Origin: Urophycis tenuis
Taxonomy: Eukaryota; Chordata; Actinopteri; Gadiformes; Phycidae
DNA: 64,000 nucleotides
Assembly: GCA_036785325.1 (NCBI GenBank)
Contig: JAXIVH010000201.1
Coordinates: forward strand, 186,001 to 250,000
Reading direction: 5' to 3'
Position numbers and translations under genes: made by a program. Of the stretch, positions 10,712 to 24,608 are shown one piece after another. The notes below the pieces were generated by a model. The model was not told the origin of the DNA. It did not search any database and saw only the letters and a list, made by a program, of their open reading frames with translations. Numbering within the stretch: position 1 is the stretch's first letter; each line of letters starts with the position of its first letter.

Positions 10712-12766
10712 CGTTAGAGTTATCTCGATGACCCCCCCCACCTCATCCAACGACTCGGTAGTTGAATAGGGGATCAAAGGCAGTTGCACTCGCCAATATC
10801 TAGTCATCCGCAGCTCTCTTTTCCCATATTACCAAGAATGAAGTAAAACGAAATGGTTATCTGTCTTGTTGTGATATAACCGCTGATTTGGAGATATAGA
10901 CTTGTTTTTCCTTTTCCCAAAGGTTTTCTTTGTTCCAAGATGAAGGTCAATCTAGTTTGATTGAAGGTACTTCCAATGCATTGGTATATTTACTTATTTG
11001 AATAAAGACGAGTCACAGCTGGAGTGAGACTTTTCTTTTCCATTTCTATTTTAGTATAAACGTGCTATCGAAATATTAGGACACGTCATCAGTAGTGGAC
11101 CCTGGGATCATAGGGTGTTTCTGGCCATTGTCACTATACACCCTCACCCAAGGGAGGCCCCCCCGAGAGTGATCAATTCTCAAGGTGTGTCGTTTCCGAA
11201 ATGGAATTGGTATTGGGTTTAAGCTTTTTTAGGAGTGATCATTTGTTGAGGTAACGTCGAGGTAAGTAAAGTTGAGTAAAACACTTTTTAGGATACATTG
11301 TTTTGGTTATGGAGAGGAGGGGGCACATACTTACCCCCTGACCAGCACAAACCAGTTGTTAACACCGCTAGGTAGCCCTGGTTTGGCCAATCAGGGCCGG
11401 AGCTTGGTTCTTGTCCTCTGTTGGGTCCAGATGAACTAGCAGAAAACTGGGGTCACGAAGGACCGAGGCCAGCCGTGACAAAGCACTGCCTCCACGGTCC
11501 CCCAATGCAGCTATCCTCAGCGATGGGTGTCCAGACCTAGGAAAGACCAAGACCAGCCCCGACCAGCGGTGCCTTCCCAGTCGGTCCCAGGGTAGGAAAG
11601 GCCAAGGCCAGCCGCGACTAAGCACTGCCTCCCTGGCCCCTCCAGGACCCCATGCCGAACAGCCTGTTAATAACAATTCCTGTGCCCCATACACCGCGCG
11701 ACTACAGAGATTGTGTAGGAAGTTGACCTTAGAGAAGACTCAATGGCTTACTTTCCTCACCCAAAACAACAATTTCTTGGGGTAGTCTATTCTCGCCGTA
11801 GGTACTTGGGTAATGGGTTTTTTTGTGAAAAGTTTTCCGGATGAAATGCATGCTGGGTAATTGTCTTCTTCCTCCAATATGTCAAGTGTAGGTTAAGGTT
11901 AGGGTAGATTTAGGGGTAGAGTTAGCAGTTAACCTTAACGTTAGGTTTGAAGTAAATGGGAGGGGTTGCGGTTAGGGTTAAGGTTAGGGCTGAGGTTAGG
12001 GTTAGGTATAAGGTTACGGTTTAGGGTTAAGGTTAGGGTTACGGTTAGGGCTAAGGTTAGGGCTAAGGTTAGAGTAAGGGTTAGGGTTAGCGTTACGGTT
12101 AGGGTAAGGTTAGGGTTAGGGTTAGAGGTTAGGGGTTAGGGGTTAGGGTTAAGATGAGGGCTGAGGTTAGGGTTAAGGTTAGGGCTGAGGTTAGGGTTAG
12201 GTTTAAGGTTAGGGATAAGGTTAGGGTTGGGGTTATGGCTGAGATTGGGGTTAAGGTTAGGGTTGAGGTTAGGGTTAGTGTTATGGATAAGGTTAGGTTA
12301 AGTGTTAGGGCCAAGGTTAGGGTTAAGGTTATGGTTAAGATTAGGGTTAGGGCTAGAATTAGGGTTAGGGCTAAGGTTAGGGTTAGGGTTATGGCTGAGG
12401 TTAGGGTTAAGGTTAGGTTTGAGGTTAGTGTTAAGGTTAGGGCCAAGGTTAGGGTTAGGGTTAAGGTTAGGGTTAGGGCTAAGGTTAGGGTTAGGGTTAT
12501 GGCTGAGGCTAGGGTTAGGGCTAAAGTTAGGGCAAAGGTTAGAGTTAGGGTTAGAGTTAGGGTAGGGTTAGTGTTGGAGGTTAGGGTAGGCTTAGGGTTA
12601 GAGTTAGAGTAGGGGTTAGGGTTAGAGTTAGAGTAGGGGTTAGGGTTAGTGTTAAGGCTAAGGTTAGGGGTTGAGGTTAGTGTTAAGATTAGGGCCAAGG
12701 TAAGGGTTAGTGTTAGGGTTGAGTTCGGGTTAGGGCTAAGGTTAGGCCTATGGTTAGGGTTGGGTT
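10712..12766 (+). repeat. Macrosatellite unit, short type (2055 bp)
   Basis: Position 4. The variants AAAGTTGAGTAAAAC (near 11270) and GAGTTCGGGTTAGG (near 12721) are both shared with the unit at 24609. Telomere-like block about 11887-12766. Confidence 0.9.
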
Positions 12767-15542
12767 CGTTAGAGTTATCTCGATGACCCCCCCCCACCTC
12801 ATCCAACGACTCGGTAGTTGAATAGGGGATCAAAGGCAGTTGCACTCGGCAATATCTAGTCATCCGCAGCTCTCTTTTCCCATATTACCAAGAATGAAGT
12901 AAAACGAAATGGTTATCTGTCTTGTTGTGATATAACCGCTGATTTGGAGATATAGACTTGTTTTTCCTTTTCCCAAAGGTTTTCTTTGTTCCAAGATGGA
13001 GGTCAATCTAGTTTGATTGAAGGTACTTCCAATGCATTGGTATATTTACTTATTTGAATAAAGACGAGTCACAGCTGGAGTGAGACTTTTCTTTTCCATT
13101 TCTATTTTAGTATAAACGTGCTATCGAAATATTAGGACACGTCATCAGTAGTGGACCCTGGGATCATAGGGTGTTTCTGGCCATTGTCACTATACACCCT
13201 CACCCAAGGGAGGCCCCCCCGAGAGTGATCAATTCTCAAGGTGTGTCGTTTCCGAAATGGAATTGGTATTGGGTTTAAGCTCTTTTAGGAGTGATCATTT
13301 GTTGAGGTAACGTCGAGGTAAGTAAAGGTAAGTAAAACACTTTTTAGGATACATTGTTTTGGTTATGGAGAGGAGGGGGCACATACTTACCCCCTGACCA
13401 GCACAAACCAGTTGTTAACACCGCTAGGTAGCCCTGGTTTGGCCAATCAGGGCCGGAGCTTGGTTCTTGTCCTCTGTTGGGTCCAGATGAACTAGCAGAA
13501 AACTGGGGTCACGAAGGACCGAGGCCAGCCGTGACAAAGCACTGCCTCCACGGTCCCCCAATGCAGCTATCCTCAGCGATGGGTGTCCAGACCTAGGAAA
13601 GACCAAGACCAGCCCCGACCAGCGGTGCCTTCCCAGTCGGTCCCAGGGTAGGAAAGGCCAAGGCCAGCCGCGACTAAGCACTGCCTCCCTGGCCCCTCCA
13701 GGACCCCATGCCGAACAGCCTGTTAATAACAATTCCTGTGCCCCATACACCGCGCGACTACAGAGATTGTGTGGGAAGTTGACCTTAGAGAAGACTCAAT
13801 GGCTTACTTTCCTCACCCAAAACAACAATTTCTTGGGGTAGTCTATTCTCGCCGTAGGTACTTCGGTAATGGGTTTTTTTGTGAAAAGTTTTCCGGATGA
13901 AATGCATGCTGGGTAATTGTCTTCTTCCTCCAATATGTCAAGTGTAGGTTAAGGTTAGGGTAGATTTAGGGGTAGAGTTAGCAGTTAACCTTAACGTTAG
14001 GTTTGAAGTAAATGGGAGGGGTTGCGGTTAGGGTTAAGGTTAGGGCTGAGGTTAGGGTTAGGTATAAGGTTACGGTTTAGGGTTAAGGTTAGGGTTAAGG
14101 TTAGGGTTACGGTTAGGGCTAAGGTTAGGGCTAAGGTTAGAGTAAGGGTTAGGGTTAGCGTTACGGTTAGGGTAAGGTTAGGGTTAGGGTTAGAGGTTAG
14201 GGGTTAGGGGTTAGGGTTAAGATGAGGGCTGAGGTTAGGGTTAAGGTTAGGGCTGAGGTTAGGGTTAGGTTTAAGGTTAGGGATAAGGTTAGGGTTGGGG
14301 TTACGGCTGAGATTGGGGTTAAGGTTAGGGTTGAGGTTAGGGTTAGTGTTATGGATAAGGTTAGGTTAAGTGTTAGGGCCAAGGTTAGGGTTAAGGTTAT
14401 GGTTAAGATTAGGGTTAGGGCTAGAATTAGGGTTAGGGCTAAGGTTAGGGTTAGGGTTATGGCTGAGGTTAGGGTTAAGGTTAGGTTTGAGGTTAGTGTT
14501 AAGGTTAGGGCCAAGGTTAGGGTTAGGGTTAAGGTTAGGGTTAGGGCTAAGGTTAGGGTTAGGGTTATGGCTGAGGCTAGGGTTAGGGCTAAAGTTAGGG
14601 CAAAGGTTAGAGTTAGGGTTAGCGTTAGAGTTAGGGTAGGGTTAGTGTTGGAGGTTAGGGTAGGCTTAGGGTTAGAGTTAGAGTAGGGGTTAGGGTTAGA
14701 GTTAGAGTAGGGGTTAGGGTTAGTGTTAAGGCTAAGGTTAGGGGTTGAGGTTAGTGTTAAGATTAGGGCCAAGGTAAGGGTTAGTGTTAGGGTTGAGTTA
14801 GGGTTAGGGCTAAGGTTAGGCCTATGGTTAGGGTTGGGGTTGAGGTTATCCCTAGGGTTAGAGTTAGAGCTAGAGATTGAGGAAGGTAGAGTCAAGGTGA
14901 GACAGTCTGTACGGACTGAACTCACCCCCGCCGGATCGGGCTAGTACACTCTATCTCCCCCAACTCCCTCATTTCCATGAGGGAAGACAGGGGAGAAGAG
15001 ATGGGAGGAGTATATATATTTAATATATATTTTTTTAGTAAATAAATACATCGAGAGACTCACAGCTGGAGTGGGTTTTAATCTTTGTATTCAAGGTTGT
15101 TCCTCCTCTTTTGATTCCTCGCTGGTGGTGCGTCGTCTCCACCTAGTGGTCGTTTTGTGAAGAAGAGTTATAGAAATAGAAATAGAAATACTCTATTGTT
15201 CCCAGGTTGGGAAATTGCATTAATAGGTAAGTAATAATAATAATAATAGGTAATTGCAATAGTTGGTAAGGTAATCTATATTTAATTTATTTATTTATAT
15301 TTGTATATTTATTTAGTCTATTTATTTATTCATTTTTGTTTATTTATTTATTTAGATAAAGAGGATCACAGCTGGAGTGAGTTTTTAGTCTTTGTGTTAA
15401 AGGCTGGTTGCCTTCTTTTGATTCTTCAGTGGTGGTCCATCGCCTCCATCTAGTGGTCGTTTTGTGAATAACAGTTGGTAAGGTAATATAAATGGGTTGT
15501 GTAGAGAGCCCGTTCTTTCGATGGCCCTGGCTCGGTTAGGTT
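12767..15542 (+). repeat. Macrosatellite unit, long type (2776 bp)
   Basis: Position 5. The variants CTCGGCAATATC (near 12845), AAGCTCTTTTAGG (near 13278) and GTGTGGGAAG (near 13769) are all shared with the unit at 26719. Telomere-like block about 13943-14838; long segment 14839-15540. Confidence 0.9.
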
Positions 15543-18327
15543 CGTTAGAGTTATCTCGATGACCCCCCCCCACCTCATCCAACGACTCGGTAGTTGAATA
15601 GGGGATCAAAGGCAGTTGCACTCGCCAATATCTAGTCATCCGCAGCTCTCTTTTCCCATATTACCAAGAATGAAGTAAAACGAAATGGTTATCTGTCTTG
15701 TTGTGATATAACCGCTGATTTGGAGATATAGACTTGTTTTTCCTTTTCCCAAAGGTTTTCTTTGTTCCAAGATGAAGGTCAATCTAGTTTGATTGAAGGT
15801 ACTTCCAATGCATTGGTATATTTACTAATTTGAATAAAGACGAGTCACAGCTGGAGTGAGACTTTTCTTTTCCATTTCTATTTTAGTATAAACGTGCTAT
15901 CGAAATATTAGGACACGTCATCAGTAGTGGACCCTGGGATCATAGGGTGTTTCTGGCCATTGTCACTATACACCCTCACCCAAGGGAGGCCCCCCCGAGA
16001 GTGATCAATTCTCAAGGTGTGTCGTTTCCGAAATGGAATTGGTATTGGGTTTAAGCTCTTTTAGGAGTGATCATTTGTTGAGGTAACGTCGAGGTAAGTA
16101 AAGGTAAGTAAAACACTTTTTAGGATACATTGTTTTGGTTATGGAGAGGAGGGGGCACATACTTACCCCCTGACCAGCACAAACCAGTTGTTAACACCGC
16201 TAGGTAGCCCTGGTTTGGCCAATCAGGGCCGGAGCTTGGTTCTTGTCCTCTGTTGGGTCCAGATGAACTAGCAGAAAACTGGGGTCACGAAGGACCGAGG
16301 CCAGCCGTGACAAAGCACTGCCTCCACGGTCCCCCAATGCAGCTATCCTCAGCGATGGGTGTCCAGACCTAGGAAAGACCAAGACCAGCCCCGACCAGCG
16401 GTGCCTTCCCAGTCGGTCCCAGGGTAGGAAAGGCCAAGGCCAGCCGCGACTAAGCACTGCCTCCCTGGCCCCTCCAGGACCCCATGCCGAACAGCCTGTT
16501 AATAACAATTCCTGTGCCCCATACACCGCGCGACTACAGAGATTGTGTGGGAAGTTGACCTTAGAGAAGACTCAATGGCTTACTTTCCTCACCCAAAACA
16601 ACAATTTCTTGGGGTAGTCTATTCTCGCCGTAGGTACTTCGGTAATGGGTTTTTTTGTGAAAAGTTTTCCGGATGAAATGCATGCTGGGTAATTGTCTTC
16701 TTCCTCCAATATGTCAAGTGTAGGTTAAGGTTAGGGTAGATTTAGGGGTAGAGTTAGCAGTTAACCTTAACGTTAGGTTTGAAGTAAATGGGAGGGGTTG
16801 CGGTTAGGGTTAAGGTTAGGGCTGAGGTTAGGGTTAGGTATAAGGTTACGGTTTAGGGTTAAGGTTAGGGTTAAGGTTAGGGTTACGATTAGGGCTAAGG
16901 TTAGGGCTAAGGTTAGAGTAAGGGTTAGGGTTAGCGTTACGGTTAGGGTAAGGTTAGGGTTAGGGTTAGAGGTTAGGGGTTAGGGGTTAGGGTTAAGATG
17001 AGGGCTGAGGTTAGGGTTAAGGTTAGGGCTGAGGTTAGGGTTAGGTTTAAGGTTAGGGATAAGGTTAGGGTTGGGGTTACGATTGAGATTGGGGTTAAGG
17101 TTAGGGTTGAGGTTAGGGTTAGTGTTATGGATAAGGTTAGGTTAAGTGTTAGGGCCAAGGTTAGGGTTAAGGTTATGGTTAAGATTAGGGTTAGGGCTAG
17201 AATTAGGGTTAGGGCTAAGGTTAGGGTTAGGGTTATGGCTGAGGTTAGGGTTAAGGTTAGGTTTGAGGTTAGGGTTAGTGTTAAGGTTAGGGCCAAGGTT
17301 AGGGTTAGGGTTAAGGTTAGGGTTAGGGCTAAGGTTAGGGTTAGGGTTATGGCTGAGGCTAGGGTTAGGGCTAAAGTTAGGGCAAAGGTTAGAGTTAGGG
17401 TTAGCGTTAGAGTTAGGGTAGGGTTAGTGTTGGAGGTTAGGGTAGGCTTAGGGTTAGAGTTAGAGTAGGGGTTAGGGTTAGAGTTAGAGTAGGGGTTAGG
17501 GTTAGTGTTAAGGCTAAGGTTAGGGGTTGAGGTTAGTGTTAAGATTAGGGCCAAGGTAAGGGTTAGTGTTAGGGTTGAGTTAGGGTTAGGGCTAAGGTTA
17601 GGCCTATGGTTAGAGTTGGGGTTGAGGTTATCCCTAGGGTTAGAGTTAGAGCTAGAGATTGAGGAAGGTAGAGTCAAGGTGAGACAGTCTGTACGGACTG
17701 AACTCACCCCCGCCGGATCGGGCTAGTACACTCTATCTCCCCCAACTCCCTCATTTCCATGAGGGAAGACAGGGGAGAAGAGATGGGAGGAGTATATATA
17801 TTTAATATATATTTTTTTAGTAAATAAATACATCGAGAGACTCACAGCTGGAGTGGGTTTTAATCTTTGTATTCAAGGTTGTTCCTCCTCTTTTGATTCC
17901 TCGCTGGTGGTGCGTCGTCTCCACCTAGTGGTCGTTTTGTGAAGAAGAGTTATAGAAATAGAAATAGAAATACTCTATTGTTCCCAGGTTGGGAAATTGC
18001 ATTAATAGGTAAGTAATAATAATAATAATAATAGGTAATTGCAATAGTTGGTAAGGTAATCTATATTTAATTTATTTATTTATATTTGTATATTTATTTA
18101 GTCTATTTATTTATTCATTTTTGTTTATTTATTTATTTAGATAAAGAGGATCACAGCTGGAGTGAGTTTTTAGTCTTTGTGTTAAAGGCTGGTTGCCTTC
18201 TTTTGATTCTTCAGTGGTGGTCCATCGCCTCCATCTAGTGGTCGTTTTGTGAATAACAGTTGGTAAGGTAATATAAATGGGTTGTGTAGAGAGCCCGTTC
18301 TTTCCATGGCCCTGGCTCGGTTAGGTT
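15543..18327 (+). repeat. Macrosatellite unit, long type (2785 bp)
   Basis: Position 6. The variant TTTACTAATTTG (near 15822) is shared only with the unit at 29495. There is a 6-bp expansion near 17270 in the telomere-like block (16719-17620). Long segment 17621-18325. Confidence 0.9.
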
Positions 18328-20400
18328 CGTTAGAGTTATCTCGATGACCCCCCCCACCTCATCCAACGACTCGGTAGTTGAATAGGGGATCAAAGGCAGT
18401 TGCACTCGCCAATATCTAGTCGTCCGCAGCTCTCTTTTCCCATATTACCAAGAATGAAGTAAAACGAAATGGTTATCTGTCTTGTTGTGATATAACCGCT
18501 GATTTGGAGATATAGACTTGTTTTTCCTTTTCCCAAAGGTTTTCTTTGTTCCAAGATGGAGGTCAATCTAGTTTGATTGAAGGTACTTCCAATGCATTGG
18601 TATATTTACTTATTTGAATAAAGACGAGTCACAGCTGGAGTGAGACTTTTCTTTTCCATTTCTATTTTAGTATAAACGTGCTATCGAAATATTAGGACAC
18701 GTCATCAGTAGTGGACCCTGGGATCATAGGGTGTTTCTGGCCATTGTCACTATACACCCTCACCCAAGGGAGGCCCCCCCGAGAGTGATCAATTCTCAAG
18801 GTGTGTCGTTTCCGAAATGGAATTGGTATTGGGTTTAAGCTTTTTTAGGAGTGATCATTTGTTGAGGTAACGTCGAGGTAAGTAAAGGTAAGTAAAACAC
18901 TTTTTAGGATACATTGTTTTGGTTATGGAGAGGAGGGGGCACATACTTACCCCCTGACCAGCACAAACCAGTTGTTAACACCGCTAGGTAGCCCTGGTTT
19001 GGCCAATCAGGGCCGGAGCTTGGTTCTTGTCCTCTGTTGGGTCCAGATGAACTAGCAGAAAACTGGGGTCACGAAGGACCGAGGCCAGCCGTGACAAAGC
19101 ACTGCCTCCACGGTCCCCCAATGCAGCTATCCTCAGCGATGGGTGTCCAGACCTAGGAAAGACCAAGACCAGCCCCGACCAGCGGTGCCTTCCCAGTCGG
19201 TCCCAGGGTAGGAAAGGCCAAGGCCAGCCGCGACTAAGCACTGCCTCCCTGGCCCCTCCAGGACCCCATGCCGAACAGCCTGTTAATAACAATTCCTGTG
19301 CCCCATACACCGCACGACTACAGAGATTGTGTAGGAAGTTGACCTTAGAGAAGACTCAATGGCTTACTTTCCTCACCCAAAACAACAATTTCTTGGGGTA
19401 GTCTATTCTCGCCGTAGGTACTTGGGTAATGGGTTTTTTTGTGAAAAGTTTTCCGGATGAAATGCATGCTGGGTAATTGTCTTCTTCCTCCAATATGTCA
19501 AGTGTAGGTTAAGGTTAGGGTAGATTTAGGGGTAGAGTTAGCAGTTAACCTTAACGTTAGGTTTGAAGTAAATGGGAGGGGTTGCGGTTAGGGTTAAGGT
19601 TAGGGCTGAGGTTAGGGTTAGGTATAAGGTTACGGTTTAGGGTTAAGGTTAGGGTTAAGGTTAGGGTTACGGTTAGGGCTAAGGTTAGGGCTAAGGTTAG
19701 AGTAAGGGTTAGGGTTAGCGTTACGGTTAGGGTAAGGTTAGGGTTAGGGTTAGAGGTTAGGGGTTAGGGGTTAGGGTTAAGATGAGGGCTGAGGTTAGGG
19801 TTAAGGTTAGGGCTGAGGTTAGGGTTAGGTTTAAGGTTAGGGATAAGGTTAGGGTTGGGGTTACGGCTGAGATTGGGGTTAAGGTTAGGGTTGAGGTTAG
19901 GGTTAGTGTTATGGATAAGGTTAGGTTAAGTGTTAGGGCCAAGGTTAGGGTTAAGGTTATGGTTAAGATTAGGGTTAGGGCTAGAATTAGGGTTAGGGCT
20001 AAGGTTAGGGTTAGGGTTATGGCTGAGGTTAGGGTTAAGGTTAGGTTTGAGGTTAGTGTTAAGGTTAGGGCCAAGGTTAGGGTTAGGGTTAAGGTTAGGG
20101 TTAGGGCTAAGGTTAGGGTTAGGGTTATGGCTGAGGCTAGGGTTAGGGCTAAAGTTAGGGCAAAGGTTAGAGTTAGGGTTAGCGTTAGAGTTAGGGTAGG
20201 GTTAGTGTTGGAGGTTAGGGTAGGCTTAGGGTTAGAGTTAGAGTAGGGGTTAGGGTTAGAGTTAGAGTAGGGGTTAGGGTTAGTGTTAAGGCTAAGGTTA
20301 GGGGTTGAGGTTAGTGTTAAGATTAGGGCCAAGGTAAGGGTTAGTGTTAGGGTTGAGTTAGGGTTAGGGCTAAGGTTAGGCCTATGGTTAGGGTTGGGTT
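18328..20400 (+). repeat. Macrosatellite unit, short type (2073 bp)
   Basis: Position 1 of the second higher-order repeat. It has the same length and the same CGCACGACTAC (near 19312) and TAGTCGTCCGC variants as the unit at 3815. Telomere-like block about 19503-20400. Confidence 0.9.
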
Positions 20401-22461
20401 CGTTAGAGTTATCTCGATGACCCCCCCCACCTCATCCAACGACTCGGTAGTTGAATAGGGGATCAAAGGCAGTTGCACTCGCCAATATCTAGTCATCCGC
20501 AGCTCTCTTTTCCCATATTACCAAGAATGAAGTAAAACGAAATGGTTATCTGTCTTGTTGTGATATAACCGCTGATTTGGAGATATAGACTTGTTTTTCC
20601 TTTTCCCAAAGGTTTTCTTTGTTCCAAGATGAAGGTCAATCTAGTTTGATTGAAGGTACTTCCAATGCATTGGTATATTTACTTATTTGAATAAAGACGA
20701 GTCACAGCTGGAGTGAGACTTTTCTTTTCCATTTCTATTTTAGTATAAACGTGCTATCGAAATATTAGGACACGTCATCAGTAGTGGACCCTGGGATCAT
20801 AGGGTGTTTCTGGCCATTGTCACTATACACCCTCACCCAAGGGAGGCCCCCCCGAGAGTGATCAATTCTCAAGGTGTGTCGTTTCCGAAATGGAATTGGT
20901 ATTGGGTTTAAGCTTTTTTAGGAGTGATCATTTGTTGAGGTAACGTCGAGGTAAGTAAAGTTGAGTAAAACACTTTTTAGGATACATTGTTTTGGTTATG
21001 GAGAGGAGGGGGCACATACTTACCCCCTGACCAGCACAAACCAGTTGTTAACACCGCTAGGTAGCCCTGGTTTGGCCAATCAGGGCCGGAGCTTGGTTCT
21101 TGTCCTCTGTTGGGTCCAGATGAACTAGCAGAAAACTGGGGTCACGAAGGACCGAGGCCAGCCGTGACAAAGCACTGCCTCCACGGTCCCCCAATGCAGC
21201 TATCCTCAGCGATGGGTGTCCAGACCTAGGAAAGACCAAGACCAGCCCCGACCAGCGGTGCCTTCCCAGTCGGTCCCAGGGTAGGAAAGGCCAAGGCCAG
21301 CCGCGACTAAGCACTGCCTCCCTGGCCCCTCCAGGACCCCATGCCGAACAGCCTGTTAATAACAATTCCTGTGCCCCATACACCGCGCGACTACAGAGAT
21401 TGTGTAGGAAGTTGACCTTAGAGAAGACTCAATGGCTTACTTTCCTCACCCAAAACAACAATTTCTTGGGGTAGTCTATTCTCGCCGTAGGTACTTGGGT
21501 AATGGGTTTTTTTGTGAAAAGTTTTCCGGATGAAATGCATGCTGGGTAATTGTCTTCTTCCTCCAATATGTCAAGTGTAGGTTAAGGTTAGGGTAGATTT
21601 AGGGGTAGAGTTAGCAGTTAACCTTAACGTTAGGTTTGAAGTAAATGGGAGGGGTTGCGGTTAGGGTTAAGGTTAGGGCTGAGGTTAGGGTTAGGTATAA
21701 GGTTACGGTTTAGGGTTAAGGTTAGGGTTACGGTTAGGGCTAAGGTTAGGGCTAAGGTTAGAGTAAGGGTTAGGGTTAGCGTTACGGTTAGGGTAAGGTT
21801 AGGGTTAGGGTTAGAGGTTAGGGGTTAGGGGTTAGGGTTAAGATGAGGGCTGAGGTTAGGGTTAAGGTTAGGGCTGAGGTTAGGGTTAGGTTTAAGGTTA
21901 GGGATAAGGTTAGGGTTGGAGTTACGGCTGAGATTGGGGTTAAGGTTAGGGTTGAGGTTAGGGTTAGTGTTATGGATAAGGTTAGGTTAAGTGTTAGGGC
22001 CAAGGTTAGGGTTAAGGTTATGGTTAAGATTAGGGTTAGGGCTAGAATTAGGGTTAGGGCTAAGGTTAGGGTTAGGGTTATGGCTGAGGTTAGGGTTAAG
22101 GTTAGGTTTGAGGTTAGTGTTAAGGTTAGGGCCAAGGTTAGGGTTAGGGTTAAGGTTAGGGTTAGGGCTAAGGTTAGGGTTAGGGTTATGGCTGAGGCTA
22201 GGGTTAGGGCTAAAGTTAGGGCAAAGGTTAGAGTTAGGGTTAGCGTTAGAGTTAGGGTAGGGTTAGTGTTGGAGGTTAGGGTAGGCTTAGGGTTAGAGTT
22301 AGAGTAGGGGTTAGGGTTAGAGTTAGAGTAGGGGTTAGGGTTAGTGTTAAGGCTAAGGTTAGGGGTTGAGGTTAGTGTTAAGATTAGGGCCAAGGTAAGG
22401 GTTAGTGTTAGGGTTGAGTTAGGGTTAGGGCTAAGGTTAGGCCTATGGTTAGGGTTGGGTT
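20401..22461 (+). repeat. Macrosatellite unit, short type (2061 bp)
   Basis: Position 2. It carries AAAGTTGAGTAAAAC (near 20958) like its partner at 5888 but lacks the long segment, so long/short state and higher-order position are not strictly linked. Telomere-like block about 21576-22461. Confidence 0.9.
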
Positions 22462-24608
22462 CGTTAGAGTTATCTCGATGACCCCCCCCACCTCATCCAA
22501 CGACTCGGTAGTTGAATAGGGGATCAAAGGCAGTTGCACTCGCCAATATCTAGTCATCCGCAGCTCTCTTTTCCCATATTACCAAGAATGAAGTAAAACG
22601 AAATGGTTATCTGTCTTGTTGTGATATAACCGCTGATTTGGAGATATAGACTTGTTTTTCCTTTTCCCAAAGGTTTTCTTTGTTCCAAGATGGAGGTCAA
22701 TCTAGTTTGATTGAAGGTACTTCCAATGCATTGGTATATTTACTTATTTGAATAAAGACGAGTCACAGCTGGAGTGAGACTTTTCTTTTCCATTTCTATT
22801 TTAGTATAAACGTGCTATCGAAATATTAGGACACGTCATCAGTAGTGGACCCTGGGATCATAGGGTGTTTCTGGCCATTGTCACTATACACCCTCACCCA
22901 AGGGAGGCCCCCCCGAGAGTGATCAATTCTCAAGGTGTGTCGTTTCCGAAATGGAATTGGTATTGGGTTTAAGCTTTTTTAGGAGTGATCATTTGTTGAG
23001 GTAACGTCGAGGTAAGTAAAGGTAAGTAAAACACTTTTTAGGATACATTGTTTTGGTTATGGAGAGGAGGGGGCACATACTTACCCCCTGACCAGCACAA
23101 ACCAGTTGTTAACACCGCTAGGTAGCCCTGGTTTGGCCAATCAGGGCCGGAGCTTGGTTCTTGTCCTCTGTTGGGTCCAGATGAACTAGCAGAAAACTGG
23201 GGTCACGAAGGACCGAGGCCAGCCGTGACAAAGCACTGCCTCCACGGTCCCCCAATGCAGCTATCCTCAGCGATGGGTGTCCAGACCTAGGAAAGACCAA
23301 GACCAGCCCCGACCAGCGGTGCCTTCCCAGTCGGTCCCAGGGTAGGAAAGGCCAAGGCCAGCCGCGACTAAGCACTGCCTCCCTGGCCCCTCCAGGACCC
23401 CATGCCGAACAGCCTGTTAATAACAATTCCTGTGCCCCATACACCGCGCGACTACAGAGATTGTGTAGGAAGTTGACCTTAGAGAAGACTCAATGGCTTA
23501 CTTTCCTCACCCAAAACAACAATTTCTTGGGGTAGTCTATTCTCGCCGTAGGTACTTCGGTAATGGGTTTTTTTGTGAAAAGTTTTCCGGATGAAATGCA
23601 TGCTGGGTAATTGTCTTCTTCCTCCAATATGTCAAGTGTAGGTTAAGGTTAGGGTAGATTTAGGGGTAGAGTTAGCAGTTAACCTTAACGTTAGGTTTGA
23701 AGTAAATGGGAGGGGTTGCGGTTAGGGTTAAGGTTAGGGCTGAGGTTAGGGTTAGGTATAAGGTTACGGTTTAGGGTTAAGGTTAGGGTTAAGGTTAGGG
23801 TTACGGTTAGGGCTAAGGTTAGGGCTAAGGTTAGAGTAAGGGTTAAGGTTAGCGTTACGGTTAGGGTAAGGTTAGGGTTAGGGTTAGAGGTTAGGGGTTA
23901 GGGGTTAGGGTTAAGATGAGGGCTGAGGTTAGGGTTAAGGTTAGGGGTTAGGGGTTAGGGTTAAGATGAGGGCTGAGGTTAGGGTTAAGGTTAGGGCTGA
24001 GGTTAGGGTTAGGTTTAAGGTTAGGGATAAGGTTAGGGTTGGGGTTACGGCTGAGATTGGGGTTAAGGTTAGGGTTGAGGTTAGGGTTAGTGTTATGGAT
24101 AAGGTTAGGTTAAGTGTTAGGGCCAAGGTTAGGGTTAAGGTTATGGTTAAGATTAGGGTTAGGGCTAGAATTAGGGTTAGGGCTAAGGTTAGGGTTAGGG
24201 TTATGGCTGAGGTTAGGGTTAAGGTTAGGTTTGAGGTTAGGGTTAGTGTTAAGGTTAGGGTTAGTGTTAAGGTTAGGGCCAAGGTTAGGGTTAGGGTTAA
24301 GGTTAGGGTTAGGGCTAAGGTTAGGGTTAGGGTTATGGCTGAGGCTAGGGTTAGGGCTAAAGTTAGGGCAAAGGTTAGAGTTAGGGTTAGCGTTAGAGTT
24401 AGGGTAGGGTTAGTGTTGGAGGTTAGGGTAGGCTTAGGGTTAGAGTTAGAGTAGGGGTTAGGGTTAGAGTTAGAGTAGGGGTTAGGGTTAGTGTTAAGGC
24501 TAAGGTTAGGGGTTGAGATTAGTGTTAAGATTAGGGCCAAGGTAAGGGTTAGTGTTAGGGTTGAGTTAGGGTTAGGGCTAAGGTTAGGCCTATGGTTAGG
24601 GTTGGGTT
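22462..24608 (+). repeat. Macrosatellite unit, short type with expanded telomere-like block (2147 bp)
   Basis: Position 3. The block (about 23637-24608) contains an exact 50-bp tandem duplication (23891-23990) and an expansion of the GTTAGTGTTAAGG motif near 24240-24280. Confidence 0.9.
23891..23990 (+). repeat. Exact 50-bp tandem duplication inside the telomere-like block
   Basis: Bases 23891-23940 and 23941-23990 are identical. Each copy runs from TTAGGGGTTAGGGGTTAGGG through AAGATGAGGGCTGAGG to TTAAGG. Most units have one copy of this 50-mer. Confidence 0.95.
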